This document shows, piece by piece, positions 7,642 through 16,272 of a stretch of DNA of 64,000 bases (positions are counted from its first letter, which is position 1; each line of letters begins with the position of its first letter). Source of the DNA: Sphingobacteriales bacterium. GTDB taxonomy: Bacteria > Bacteroidota > Bacteroidia > UKL13-3. The stretch covers positions 1-64,000 of the forward strand of contig JAJTFA010000008.1 in the NCBI GenBank assembly GCA_021299635.1, written 5' to 3'. Made by a program: the position numbers and the translations under genes. Under the pieces are notes generated by a model, which was given only the letters and a program-made list of their open reading frames with translations, made no database searches and was not told the origin of the DNA.

Positions 7642-8643
7642 ATGCCAAAAAATAAAAATGCATTTATTAGATATCGTATCATAGATACTGCATTGCGTAA
7701 CAGGCAGAAGAAGTACCCCACGAAAAAAGACTTGATAGAAGCATGTAGCGGATTGGGAACTGTGTCTGAGCGCACCATTGATAAGGATTTATATGATATG
7801 AAGTATGATGAGGAGTTGGGATATTTTGCTCCTATTGAATACAACAGAAAATTTAACGGCTATTATTATACAGATACGGATTTCTCTATCAATAAAATTC
7901 CGCTGAAGCAGGAAGACCTGTATGCGCTTGAATTTGCATGCGGTTTATTGAGGCAATTTGAAGGCATTGGTCCGGTTAAGCAGTTTATTCAATCCGTTGA
8001 AAAAATAGAAGACTTTATCAGTATGAAACGTATTGCCGGTGAAACACTGGATGATGTAATTCAGACTGAAAAAAGTTTGAGTGCCAAAGGCAATGAATTT
8101 TTAGGCTCTCTTCTTAAAGCAATTAAAGAACGTGATGAGTTGATTGTGCATTATCAGCGTTTTGGTGAAACCATGCCCAAGCATTATACCTATCATCCGT
8201 ATGTGTTGAAGGAGTATAGGAACCGATGGTATGTTACCGGAAAAGATATCGGCAAAAAGCGAATGATTACGCTGGCACTGGAGCGCATAAAAGAGATACT
8301 GCCAACAGGAAAAAGCTTTGAGCCTGATGCAACTTTTGAAGCCCGAAAATTCTTTAAACATTCATTTGGTATATCAGTAATTGATGACTTTAAGCCTGAA
8401 AAGATTAAGCTCAGGTTTGAACCGAGTGAGGCACCATATATAAAATCACAGCCATTACATGAAACGCAGCAAATCATAGAAGATTCTGCAACTGCTTTTG
8501 TTATACAGCTAGAGGTAATACCAAGTTATGAGCTTAAATCGCAAATTTTAAGTTATGGTGATAAGGTTCATATCCTTTTACCTGATGGTTTACAAAAGGA
8601 GCACGTTGCTACATTAAAAAATGCACTCAAGAAATACAGTTGA
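7642..8643 (+). CDS. WYL-domain transcriptional regulator
   Basis: 333 residues. The N-terminal 60 or so form a winged-helix DNA-binding region (RYRIIDTALRNRQKKYPTKK, SERTIDKDLYDM). A middle linker leads to a WYL domain (about 150-240) with the variant core HYTYHPYVLKEYRNRWYVTG and ITLALERIKEI. A C-terminal WCX-like extension completes it. WYL proteins bind nucleic acids or small ligands and often control DNA-damage or defence genes, but no defence locus is adjacent. A TAATATTG sequence 10-20 nt before the ATG differs from the -7 consensus at one base. Confidence 0.88.
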   Translation: MPKNKNAFIRYRIIDTALRNRQKKYPTKKDLIEACSGLGTVSERTIDKDLYDMKYDEELGYFAPIEYNRKFNGYYYTDTDFSINKIPLKQEDLYALEFACGLLRQFEGIGPVKQFIQSVEKIEDFISMKRIAGETLDDVIQTEKSLSAKGNEFLGSLLKAIKERDELIVHYQRFGETMPKHYTYHPYVLKEYRNRWYVTGKDIGKKRMITLALERIKEILPTGKSFEPDATFEARKFFKHSFGISVIDDFKPEKIKLRFEPSEAPYIKSQPLHETQQIIEDSATAFVIQLEVIPSYELKSQILSYGDKVHILLPDGLQKEHVATLKNALKKYS

Positions 8644-8667
8644 GCGTATTCCTGAGAAAGTTTCCCT

Positions 8668-10344
8668 CTATTGCATCATATTTTTGAAGCGCACCCGATG
8701 TGGCATAGTATCTCCTAAGCGCTGCTTTTTATTTTCTTCGTAATCACTATAGTTCCCTTCAAAAAAGTAAACTTGCGAGTTTCCTTCAAAGGCCAGAATA
8801 TGTGTAGCTATGCGATCGATAAACCACCTGTCGTGTGATATGACCACCACACATCCGGCAAAATTTTCAATGGCTTCTTCCAGCGCACGCAGCGTATTTA
8901 CGTCAATATCATTGGTTGGCTCATCCAGCAACAATACATTGCCACCTTCTTTTAAGGTCATGGCCAGGTGCACACGGTTTCTTTCTCCGCCAGATAGAAT
9001 GCCTACCTTTTTACTTTGGTCTGTACCGCTGAAATTAAATTTAGAAATATACGCACGTGCATTGATCTGCTTGCCTCCAACCATCATTGTTTCGGTACCA
9101 CCGCTTATTACTTCAAACACACTTTTATCGGGCAGCAAGTCTTTGTGGCTTTGGTCAACATAAGCTATCTTAACTGTATCACCTACTTTAAACGTTCCGC
9201 TATCGGGTTTCTCAAGGCCCATCATCATTTTAAACAAGGTAGTTTTACCAACGCCATTGGGTCCTATGATACCCACTATTCCGCCTTTGGGAAGTGTAAA
9301 CGAGAGGTTTTCATACAATAACTTATTGCCATAGGCTTTACTCACATGGTCGGCTTCTATAACCACATCACCCAAGCGTGGGCCAGGAGGAATGTATAGT
9401 TCCAATTGTTGTTCTTTTTCCTTTTGCTCTTCACTTAACATGCGGTCGTATGCATTTAAGCGGGCTTTTTGTTTAGCATGCCTTCCTTTAGGTCCTTGTC
9501 TCACCCAATCCAGCTCACGTTCAAGAGACTTGGCTCTCTTACTCTCTGCTTTTTCCTCTGCTGCCAAGCGGTTGGCTTTTTGTTCAAGCCAACTGCTGTA
9601 GTTGCCTTTCCATGGAATACCTTCACCTCTGTCAAGCTCAAGAATCCAGCCTGCTACATTATCAAGGAAGTATCGGTCGTGGGTTACCGCAATAACAGTT
9701 CCTGGAAATTGATGCAGGTATTGCTCAAGCCAATCAACCGACTCAGCATCTAAGTGATTAGTAGGCTCATCTAGTAATAAAATATCAGGATTACTTAGAA
9801 GCAGCCTGCATAGTGCAACGCGTCTGCGCTCTCCCCCTGAAAGAATATTTACAAGCGTATCAGGTTCAGGACAACGAAGCGCATCCATTGCCTTTTCTAA
9901 TTTATTATCCAGTTCCCATGCATCATTTTGTTCCAGCAGCTCCATTACTGCTGCCTGCCTGTCCAGAATCTTCATCATCTCATCTGCATCCAAATTGGGG
10001 TCGGCCAGTTTATTATTTATTTCTTCAAACTCCTGCAGCATTTGTGTAATGTGCGCCACACCTTCTTCTACACATTGTTTTACGGTTTTGCTCTCATCCA
10101 GTTCCGGCTCCTGCTCTAAAAAACCGATTTTATAGTCTTTATCAAAAACTACCTCACCCTGAAAGTTTTTATCCTTACCTGCAATAATGCGCAGCAGGCT
10201 CGATTTACCTGAACCATTTAGGCCAAGTACGCCTATTTTAGCGCCATAAAAGAAGGATAGGTAGATGTTTTTTAGAACCTGTTTGCTTGGCGGGTATATT
10301 TTGCTTACCCCTGCCATTGAGAAAATGATTTTATTGTCGGTCAT
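8668..10344 (-). CDS. ettA: Energy-dependent translational throttle ATPase EttA (ABC-F)
   Basis: 558 residues, matching EttA length. It is a soluble ABC-F protein that binds the ribosomal E site and gates elongation according to ATP/ADP. Two complete ABC domains are seen: Walker A GLNGSGKSS (41-49) and GPNGVGKTT, two LSGGE signatures (GERRRVALCR and GERNRVHLA) and two DEPTN Walker B/D-loop segments. A long charged linker (EEKAESKRAKSLEREL and following) lies between them, and the toothpick-like arm is in the first domain. There are no membrane segments, so it is not a transporter. Confidence 0.95.
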   Translation of the reverse strand: MTDNKIIFSMAGVSKIYPPSKQVLKNIYLSFFYGAKIGVLGLNGSGKSSLLRIIAGKDKNFQGEVVFDKDYKIGFLEQEPELDESKTVKQCVEEGVAHITQMLQEFEEINNKLADPNLDADEMMKILDRQAAVMELLEQNDAWELDNKLEKAMDALRCPEPDTLVNILSGGERRRVALCRLLLSNPDILLLDEPTNHLDAESVDWLEQYLHQFPGTVIAVTHDRYFLDNVAGWILELDRGEGIPWKGNYSSWLEQKANRLAAEEKAESKRAKSLERELDWVRQGPKGRHAKQKARLNAYDRMLSEEQKEKEQQLELYIPPGPRLGDVVIEADHVSKAYGNKLLYENLSFTLPKGGIVGIIGPNGVGKTTLFKMMMGLEKPDSGTFKVGDTVKIAYVDQSHKDLLPDKSVFEVISGGTETMMVGGKQINARAYISKFNFSGTDQSKKVGILSGGERNRVHLAMTLKEGGNVLLLDEPTNDIDVNTLRALEEAIENFAGCVVVISHDRWFIDRIATHILAFEGNSQVYFFEGNYSDYEENKKQRLGDTMPHRVRFKNMMQ

Positions 10345-10388
10345 GGTTTATTTACACACTTAAGCGAGCGAATTTAATCTAAATTCAG

Positions 10389-10414
10389 TTTTTCCTGTTT
10401 TTTCTCAGGAAAAA
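10389..10414. repeat. 9-bp inverted repeat between ettA and the DUF1003 gene
   Basis: TTTTTCCTG (10389-10397) and CAGGAAAAA (10406-10414) are perfect complements around an 8-nt T-rich loop, in the 111-bp divergent intergenic region. It could be a regulator site or a leader hairpin; it is too far from any stop codon to be an obvious terminator. Confidence 0.4.
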
Positions 10415-10455
10415 TTCATTGAGCTTCACATACATTCGAAGTAAACTTTAAATCT

Positions 10456-11082
10456 ATGAATAAGGAACTATGTCAGATTTCAGGTAAACTATTAAGCAAA
10501 CACCAGCTTTTACCTGCACTTGCAGTTAGCGACAGTTTGGTATCATTTATCAAATCTTTGGGTTATGAATGGAACAGGGAAGGTTATATTTCGGTGAGTG
10601 AGTTGAACCATTTTGTTAAGCAAAAACTGGAACAAATGGTTGAAGAAAGCAAAGGAAAACTGGATGCAGAAGAGAAGGATGTGCTGGCTAGCTTTACCGA
10701 TTATGATATCATGGCTGAGGATGTAGATACTGACTATGATAAAAAGCTGACAGCAGCCGATCGTCTTTCTGATATGATTGCTGACTTTGGCGGATCATGG
10801 GCTTTTATACTTATTTTCTTTTCTGTTATCGCCTGCTGGATTGGCCTCAACGTATTTTTGCCACAGCGCGTAGACCCGTATCCATTTATTTTGCTTAATC
10901 TTATTTTGTCATGTCTTGCTGCCGTTCAGGCCCCCATTATTATGATGAGCCAGAAGAGACAAGAGGCCAGAGATAGGCTGCGTTCAAAAAATGATTATAA
11001 GGTAAATCTAAAAGCAGAGTTGGAGATTAGGCAGCTGCATGAAAAGATTGATCATCTTGCACGCATGTATATGAAAAAATAA
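10456..11082 (+). CDS. DUF1003 inner-membrane protein
   Basis: 208 residues. The DUF1003 core occupies about 115-205: DRLSDMIADFGGSWAFI, a first membrane helix, the DPYPFILLNLILS motif, a second helix and APIIMMSQKRQEARDR, followed by a charged helix (LEIRQLHEKIDHL). The N-terminal 110 residues are soluble and acidic. The function of the family is unknown; the two-helix membrane hairpin with a cytoplasmic coiled coil is typical. Transcribed divergently from ettA. Confidence 0.88.
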   Translation: MNKELCQISGKLLSKHQLLPALAVSDSLVSFIKSLGYEWNREGYISVSELNHFVKQKLEQMVEESKGKLDAEEKDVLASFTDYDIMAEDVDTDYDKKLTAADRLSDMIADFGGSWAFILIFFSVIACWIGLNVFLPQRVDPYPFILLNLILSCLAAVQAPIIMMSQKRQEARDRLRSKNDYKVNLKAELEIRQLHEKIDHLARMYMKK

Positions 11083-11424
11083 AAATAGCCAGACTAGCCG
11101 GCTTTCAGTTAGGATAAGATTTTATACAGCAGATTTAGAAAAGATTCTCATTGGTCATGTTATTACAAATACCAGAAAATATTTTCGGTTTTATTTAAAT
11201 TTACAATAGGAACAACCCGAAGCATAGATATCCCGCTGAATTTAAATAAATTCAATAATCATCAATCGGTTAAGTGTGCTTTATTTTTTGAGTGTGGTTT
11301 TTAACTTCTATGAAGGATAGATTCCTTGCTTTGCTGTGATCTCGATACGCCTGAAAGTATAATTCAAATTCTAAACTTGTAAAATATAACACTATACTAT
11401 ATTGCACCTCTATATCTTTTAGCT
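11083..11424. other. Intergenic stretch with no recognisable gene
   Basis: 342 bp of AT-rich DNA. Translation in several frames gave short open stretches (for example about 11119-11303 on plus) with no start codon or recognisable family. It holds an AT-rich palindrome GAATTTA-AA-TAAATTC (11238-11253) and a weak TATATTGC box about 30 nt before the next gene. Nothing else is supported. Confidence 0.6.
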
Positions 11425-12303
11425 ATGCCAAATTTAATTAAGGAGTCAGAACTAGTGATTAATGCAGATGGTTCTGTTTATCACTTGCACCTGCATCCAG
11501 ATGATTTGGGCGAACTCATCGTATTGGTTGGCGACCCAGATCGTGTGCCACAAGTATCCGCCCATTTTGATACTATTGATACAAAGAAGCAGAAGCGAGA
11601 ATTCATTACACATACAGGAATGGTTGGTAAAAAGCGTGTTTCGGTAATTTCAACAGGTATTGGAACAGATAATATTGACATTGTACTTAATGAATTGGAT
11701 ATATTAGTTAATGTTGAATTAGAGACCCGTCAAATCAAGAAGAAGCTCACCTCTTTACCAATTATCAGAATTGGCACTTCAGGGTCACTTCAGCCCGATA
11801 TTAAAGTTGATGATATACTCTTATCAACTCATGGTTTAGGGCTCGATTCACTGATGCATTTTTATATAAACACGCACTCAGTTTCAGAAAGCGATACCAT
11901 ACTTAAGGAACTACAGAGTCAACAGAACCTGGGTGAATTGCGTCCATATCTATATAAATCTCCGGGGAACCTGATTGATTATTTTGAATCCTCAATCAAA
12001 AGGGGCATTACTGCAACCTGCTGCGGTTTTTATGGTCCACAGGGACGAATAATAAGGGGGCAGGCCAAATATGCAAATTTAATTGAACGTCTACATAAAT
12101 TTGAATCCGGTCCGTATCGCATTACAAATTTTGAGATGGAAACAGCCGCCATATATGGCATGGCATCTTTACTAGGCCACCGCGCGCTTTCCGTTAATGC
12201 CATTTTAGCAAACAGGATTGAACACCACTTTTCTTCAAACGGATCCGCAACAATAGAAAGGGCTATCAAAATGGTGTTGGATAAAGTAGAGCAAATTAGC
12301 TGA
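11425..12303 (+). CDS. Nucleoside phosphorylase (uridine phosphorylase-like)
   Basis: 292 residues of the PNP/UDP family, which cleaves nucleosides with phosphate to a base and ribose 1-phosphate in salvage. Diagnostic segments: VLVGDPDRVPQVSAHFD (phosphate site GDPxR), VISTGIGTDNIDIVLNEL, IRIGTSGSLQ, TCCGFYGPQGR and the active-site FEMETAAIYG, with C-terminal HRALSVNAILANR. Bacteroidota homologues are usually annotated as uridine phosphorylase; base preference cannot be fixed from sequence. The end overlaps the Nudix gene by 8 bp, convergently. Confidence 0.9.
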   Translation: MPNLIKESELVINADGSVYHLHLHPDDLGELIVLVGDPDRVPQVSAHFDTIDTKKQKREFITHTGMVGKKRVSVISTGIGTDNIDIVLNELDILVNVELETRQIKKKLTSLPIIRIGTSGSLQPDIKVDDILLSTHGLGLDSLMHFYINTHSVSESDTILKELQSQQNLGELRPYLYKSPGNLIDYFESSIKRGITATCCGFYGPQGRIIRGQAKYANLIERLHKFESGPYRITNFEMETAAIYGMASLLGHRALSVNAILANRIEHHFSSNGSATIERAIKMVLDKVEQIS

Positions 12304-12748
12304 GGGAATCAGTTGGTTTTATAAAACCACAAACTTTTTTATCAATTGGAAACGTGAGCAAAGATTCATGCAGTTCATGCAACTCAACCCAAAAAAACCG
12401 AAGTTTTTCAATTCTGCCACTCACCATTATTTCATGTGAATCTTCTCTGACGTCTATATCCCCCTTTGCTTTTACAGCATAGTAAACGGATATGAGTTGA
12501 TCATTAGGTTTAAATGCACTTTGCTGAAAGAAGTCGGTCGTATAAATATGATGCTCTATTTCAATATCAAGACCTGTTTCCTCCAAGAACTCTCGTTTCA
12601 AGCCGTCATGCAGTCCTTCACCAAACTCTAAACCACCGCCCGGAAATTTTATAAATTCAATATCACCTGCCCGCTCATGCACCAGCAGAAGTCTGTTGTT
12701 GTGTTTAAGAATTCCATAAACCCGAATGTTAAATCTGTTAATCTGCAT
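12296..12748 (-). CDS. Nudix hydrolase
   Basis: 150 residues. The Nudix box is complete: GGGLEFGEG followed by seven residues and REFLEETGL, with the expected metal-binding glutamates. The N-terminal strand FNIRVYGILKHNNRLLLVHE is typical of Nudix enzymes acting on nucleoside diphosphate derivatives. The substrate cannot be predicted. The gene begins 2 bp after the stop of the beta-barrel gene upstream, so it is probably in the same transcript. Confidence 0.92.
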   Translation of the reverse strand: MQINRFNIRVYGILKHNNRLLLVHERAGDIEFIKFPGGGLEFGEGLHDGLKREFLEETGLDIEIEHHIYTTDFFQQSAFKPNDQLISVYYAVKAKGDIDVREDSHEIMVSGRIEKLRFFWVELHELHESLLTFPIDKKVCGFIKPTDSLS

Positions 12749-12750
12749 TA

Positions 12751-13536
12751 TTATTTATCATTTAGAGCATATGAAGCCCCAAGATATATGCCGAAAAAGT
12801 AGGGCCTTACCGTCATTTCTGTTTGGCTAACGGAAATGGGATATATCCCCAAGAGCGGCTGAATAAATAGACTTATTTTTTTCTCATACCTATACTCTGC
12901 CTTAAAGCCAACTATCGTATTCAGTGTAAAAGCTGATCCTTCATAACCGGTAGAATCAATATCAAAGGTTTGGTTATTATCTATATAAAAATTTTTAAGG
13001 TTTGCAGTTATTTTGTGACTTAGAAGTAAGTTTAATCCAACACCGGCTGTTGCATGAAAAAGCCACTTATAATCGGATGTTTTATGAACGAAGTAATTGA
13101 ACATAACGGGTATTTGCAGATACTGATAGCGATAATCGTAGGCAATACTTTTTGTATTGTCTGTTAAATCTTCAATAAGCCCTCTACCAATGCCCGGATG
13201 AATTTTATCTTTGAATTTAGGATTATCTTGAATACGCTGAAATCCAACATCTGTATATCCAAGACCGGTCTGTATACTCCATTTGGAGCCGAGCATATAG
13301 TTAAACCAAGCATGAAATCCATACGATATTCTGTAGGTCTCATCTCTGCCAAATGAATCAGCTACCTGAGCATAGGTTTTATTATTAAAACCCGGAGCAA
13401 TAGCTGAGGCATTAGTACCGGTAAAAGATCCGCAGATCATTGGTGCAATGCTAAAACCTGCGCTCATCTTAATACGAGACTGGGCTTGTGAAAATAAGCT
13501 TAGAGAAATAATGGTAATGAGTAGATAAAATTTCAT
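12751..13536 (-). CDS. Outer-membrane beta-barrel protein (PorT-like family)
   Basis: 261 residues: a signal peptide ending near AQS (about 20), then alternating amphipathic strands with aromatic girdles (WFNYMLGSKWSIQTGLGYTDVGF, YQYLQIPVMFNYFV, FHATAGVGLNLLLSHK, GFKAEYRYEKKISLFIQPLLGIYP). It ends in a strand SYALN close to the C-terminus. This matches the Bacteroidota outer-membrane-beta-barrel superfamily. The role is unknown. It lies upstream of the Nudix gene and downstream of the PorV/PorQ-type gene. Confidence 0.8.
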   Translation of the reverse strand: MKFYLLITIISLSLFSQAQSRIKMSAGFSIAPMICGSFTGTNASAIAPGFNNKTYAQVADSFGRDETYRISYGFHAWFNYMLGSKWSIQTGLGYTDVGFQRIQDNPKFKDKIHPGIGRGLIEDLTDNTKSIAYDYRYQYLQIPVMFNYFVHKTSDYKWLFHATAGVGLNLLLSHKITANLKNFYIDNNQTFDIDSTGYEGSAFTLNTIVGFKAEYRYEKKISLFIQPLLGIYPISVSQTEMTVRPYFFGIYLGASYALNDK

Positions 13537-13582
13537 CCGCAGTAAATTACGGATACAATTAAATGAATTAATGCAAAATCTG

Positions 13583-14653
13583 CTAACTCTTTTTATTGAT
13601 ATTAAGGCGCAGCGAAATGATATTGCTGTAAGGTAGTGAACTTACACCGCCAACATTGGAAAGGGCATAATCAATAGCAAGGTTGTTAATTTGTAATCCA
13701 ATACCAAGTGTTGGGGTATAATTTAATTTACTGGTACCGTCAAAGTTTTTCTCCTTTTGTATATTCATTATACCACTTCTCAGGAAAATAATGTTTTTAT
13801 ATCCAAGATCCATCCCCATCCGCGGGTCAATATTGATGATGTGGTTGGAGACCAGCACATTTCTCTGGCCGTCAAAAGTAATATCAGCATTAATCTCTGG
13901 CTCTATACTGAATTTATTAAAGACATTGAATCTTCTGGAAACTCCTATAATGGTGCGTGGTATTGTTATTTCTAGTGTGTTTCCGGGAAGTTTGTTGTTA
14001 GTTTGAAGCAATACCTGTTTCTGGCTTTGCGAAAAACTGTATTCCCAAACATTAAAGGTAGATGTAACATCGCGTAAGCTAATACCCATTTTCCATTTTC
14101 TGTAATTATACTGAGCACCTGCATCAAATCCAAAACCCCAGGCACTGGCAAATTCGCCTACAATGCGTCTGATGATTTTTACATTGGCACCTACACTCAA
14201 TCCTTCAATGCCTAATTGTCTTGCATATGAACCCATAAATGCATAATCAACTGCAGAAAAACTTTGGATACGTGAATAATCAATTTGCCCATTTTGAAAA
14301 AGATCTAATGTATTGGGTATATCATCTACCCCAACTCGGATAAAAGTTAAGGCAGCAACACTTTTATCATTTAATCTGTATGCAAAGGTTCCGTAATCAT
14401 GTTTAACAATGCCGGCAAATTGTTCATTATGCATTACTGCTAACTGAGCCTGGTCTTTAACATGTAATAATCCTGCCGGGTTCCAGTATGCTGCAGTGGC
14501 GTCATTAACTCCTGCAACCACAGCACTTCCCATACCAGCAGCCCGCCCACCAACACCCAATGATAAAAACTCATTGCTGTATTTGAGTGCTTGACTATTT
14601 GCTGCAAAAGGAAATAGACCAATAACCAACAAAAGGATAATATGTATTCTCAT
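13583..14653 (-). CDS. PorV/PorQ family outer-membrane protein
   Basis: 356 residues: signal peptide (cleavage near ANSQA), then the family N-terminus FLSLGVGGRAAGMGSAVVAGVNDATAAYWNPAGLL, which marks the FadL-like PorV/PorQ (UPF0164) group. Barrel strands follow, and the protein ends in a strand (NIISLRLNINKK). In species with type IX secretion, PorV shuttles cargo from the translocon to the attachment complex and PorQ-like proteins have related roles. That would fit the sorting-tail protease at 1.2 kb, but assignment to one subtype is not possible here. Its start overlaps the upstream gene by ATGA (14650-14653). Confidence 0.88.
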   Translation of the reverse strand: MRIHIILLLVIGLFPFAANSQALKYSNEFLSLGVGGRAAGMGSAVVAGVNDATAAYWNPAGLLHVKDQAQLAVMHNEQFAGIVKHDYGTFAYRLNDKSVAALTFIRVGVDDIPNTLDLFQNGQIDYSRIQSFSAVDYAFMGSYARQLGIEGLSVGANVKIIRRIVGEFASAWGFGFDAGAQYNYRKWKMGISLRDVTSTFNVWEYSFSQSQKQVLLQTNNKLPGNTLEITIPRTIIGVSRRFNVFNKFSIEPEINADITFDGQRNVLVSNHIINIDPRMGMDLGYKNIIFLRSGIMNIQKEKNFDGTSKLNYTPTLGIGLQINNLAIDYALSNVGGVSSLPYSNIISLRLNINKKS

Positions 14654-15318
14654 TCCGTAAAAATCTGTCTGAGGTTATACACCTGTTTTTCTGCGTCTGC
14701 AAAATAATCATTTTCCAGTTGCAACAAAGCGGCAAGGAGTTTATTCCCATCAGTTTCATCCATTGCCTCCAGACCAGCTCTCATCATAATCCTGTTTAAC
14801 GAGTAAATAAATTTATTATTGTTAGGGTAATAATAAATGTATTGAACAGCAGTGAAATGGCTGTAAAATTGAAAAAATTCTTCTGTATCAGGCATCCCGA
14901 AGTGAAGCAGAAATTCCTTTAACACCTTTTTCTCTACCAGCAATAAAGATTGGTAAAAGGCATCAACTTTCTCAGGATAATAGTTAACCAGCATCCTGTC
15001 AAGCATCAGTTCAAATGCAATATGTGCTATAAACCATTTTCGCTGCACCCTTTCGCTAAGACCTGCCTGATTGACCGCTTGGATAAAAGCTGATACATGA
15101 GAATTGAAGAAGTTGGAAGCATGAAACTTTTTATCAGCAAGGTAATGTTTTATGGTGCCTTGATGCAGTTGACTTATTGCATCCGATGTTGAATGAGGTA
15201 GAAGAGGTTGGTGAAAATTTTTAATCCATTTTTTGCAAACATCAGGTAAAATCAATCCCGTATTATGGCAGTGGTTATCCGGAATATGGTCGATAAAATA
15301 ATGAGATAGGTAGTTCAA
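14650..15318 (-). CDS. Acyl-carrier-protein phosphodiesterase-like (AcpH) protein
   Basis: 222 residues starting at a TTG codon: the N-terminus NYLSHYFIDH resembles the MNxLAH start of AcpH proteins, and no upstream ATG is in frame. The rest is all-helical, with His and Asp residues spread as in HD-like hydrolases (GLILPDVCK, HYLADKKFHASNFFNSH, HIAFELMLDRML). AcpH removes phosphopantetheine from acyl carrier protein. Similarity beyond the N-terminus is weak, so treat the name as a hint. Coupled by ATGA to the PorV/PorQ gene. Confidence 0.55.
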   Translation of the reverse strand: MNYLSHYFIDHIPDNHCHNTGLILPDVCKKWIKNFHQPLLPHSTSDAISQLHQGTIKHYLADKKFHASNFFNSHVSAFIQAVNQAGLSERVQRKWFIAHIAFELMLDRMLVNYYPEKVDAFYQSLLLVEKKVLKEFLLHFGMPDTEEFFQFYSHFTAVQYIYYYPNNNKFIYSLNRIMMRAGLEAMDETDGNKLLAALLQLENDYFADAEKQVYNLRQIFTE

Positions 15319-15343
15319 ATTGTAAAATCCTGATGGGTGATTT

Positions 15344-15496
15344 TTACTTATTCTTATTTTTAATCAATCCGTTTTTATCATAATGGGCTTTATATTGTTT
15401 CTGAGGATCATTGAAGTTGGTGCACTTCTGAGATTTGCAACCGCAAACGATGATAATGAAAGCCAAAATAAGTACTCGATTGATTTTTATTTTCAT
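15344..15496 (-). CDS. Small lipoprotein (50 residues)
   Basis: A 50-codon gene reading MKIKINRVLILAF, then a hydrophobic stretch ending in the lipobox VCGC with acceptor Cys20. The mature part is about 30 residues, rich in Lys, Asn and Tyr (KCTNFNDPQKQYKAHYDKNG). The ATG at 15496, positively charged N-terminus, hydrophobic core and lipobox make it a convincing lipoprotein despite its size. It lies between the AcpH-like gene (25 bp away) and the terminator of the H1-like gene, so it may head the minus-strand operon. Function unknown. Confidence 0.7.
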   Translation of the reverse strand: MKIKINRVLILAFIIIVCGCKSQKCTNFNDPQKQYKAHYDKNGLIKNKNK

Positions 15497-15540
15497 ATCT
15501 CAAATTAATAGTTTTAGTCAATATTATACAAACAGGCAAT

Positions 15541-15571
15541 AAAAAAAGTCCTACCACATGGGCAGGACTTT
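15541..15571 (-). terminator. Terminator of the histone H1-like gene
   Basis: On minus, AAAGTCCT (15571-15564) pairs with AGGACTTT (15552-15545), with two further C-G pairs beyond one mismatch. Seven T (15547-15541) follow, about 22 nt after the H1-like stop codon. Confidence 0.8.
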
Positions 15572-15592
15572 AATTCAGTTTCCGAAATCGGA

Positions 15593-15784
15593 TTACTTTT
15601 TCTTAGCAGCTTTCTTAGCGGCTTTCTTAGCAGCTTTTTTAGGAGCAGCTTTTTTAGCAGCTTTTTTAGCAGCTTTTTTAGGAGCAGCTTTCTTAGCGGC
15701 TTTCTTAGCAGCTTTCTTAGGAGCAGCTTTCTTAGCAGCTGACTTAGTAGGAGCTGCTTTTTTGGTTGATTTTTTAGTTGCCAT
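15593..15784 (-). CDS. Histone H1-like Lys/Ala/Pro-rich DNA-binding protein
   Basis: 63 residues made almost only of Lys, Ala, Pro and Thr. After MATKKSTKKAAPTKSA it repeats a 13-residue unit (39 bp) built of KKAA blocks with one Pro per unit, ending in KKK. This is the composition of eukaryotic H1 tails and of bacterial Hc1/AlgP-like nucleoid proteins; it should bind DNA non-specifically through charge. It is a free-standing gene with its own strong promoter (TTTG-N19-TAACTTTG) and terminator, so it is probably abundant. The 39-bp repeats make copy number prone to change between strains. Confidence 0.85.
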   Translation of the reverse strand: MATKKSTKKAAPTKSAAKKAAPKKAAKKAAKKAAPKKAAKKAAKKAAPKKAAKKAAKKAAKKK

Positions 15785-15813
15785 GTTTTATAACATTTGA
15801 TTGATTACGAAAA

Positions 15814-15844
15814 CAAAGTTATACATGTGAATAAAAATATCAAA
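15814..15844 (-). promoter_or_regulatory. Consensus promoter TTTG-N19-TAACTTTG for the H1-like gene
   Basis: On minus, TTTG (15844-15841), 19 nt, then TAACTTTG (15821-15814), a full match to the Bacteroidota -33/-7 consensus. The box ends 29 nt before the ATG at 15784. Confidence 0.85.
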
Positions 15845-16272
15845 TACTTCCTCACTATCAAGGCGAAAAAGTATGCATAAAAATATGTTGATAACTGTGA
15901 CGAATCATTGAAAACTATTGATTTTACTGATATCTTCATCAATCATCTATCAACAAAAAAAAATAAAAAAAAATTTACTGTTATTCAGTTTGTTACGATA
16001 GAAATGAAGATTCATCAAAAAAAATAGATAAAAACAAATCATTTATATCTCTGAAGATGCTTTATTTTACTGGTATTTGCGCATGTTATATCTTTTTTTT
16101 GGGTTATTGTGTTTGTAGTCATACCTCTTTCACATTAAAAATTGCTTCAACTTTTTTGAGGATAAAAGAGTGCTTTCTAAAGTATATTTTTTTATACAGC
16201 ATAATTTGCCTGTACAAATTTGTTGTTCTGATTTTTTACCAATTCCTTTGAATACTATAAGAAAAAATTCGA
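15845..16272. other. AT-rich intergenic stretch before cinA
   Basis: About 430 bp with long A runs (about 15955-15973) and T-rich DNA. One 64-codon open frame (16057-16251) has Phe/Tyr/Cys-rich low-complexity content and no family resemblance, so it is not called. Two 9-mers resemble DnaA boxes with one or two mismatches (15886-15894, 15947-15955). A TTCCTTTG sequence at 16243-16250, one base off the -7 consensus, may drive cinA. Confidence 0.5.

Noticed and set aside
9016..9321. Plus-strand open frames opposite ettA
   Set aside because: Shadow of a strongly coding minus-strand gene; low-complexity translation without homology.
15886..15973. Candidate replication origin with DnaA-like 9-mers and an A-rich tract
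   Set aside because: Only two imperfect boxes; no cluster, and no dnaA or other origin genes nearby.
16057..16251. 64-codon open frame before cinA
   Set aside because: Phe/Tyr/Cys-rich low-complexity translation, no start context or family, and the same strand has no promoter box near it.
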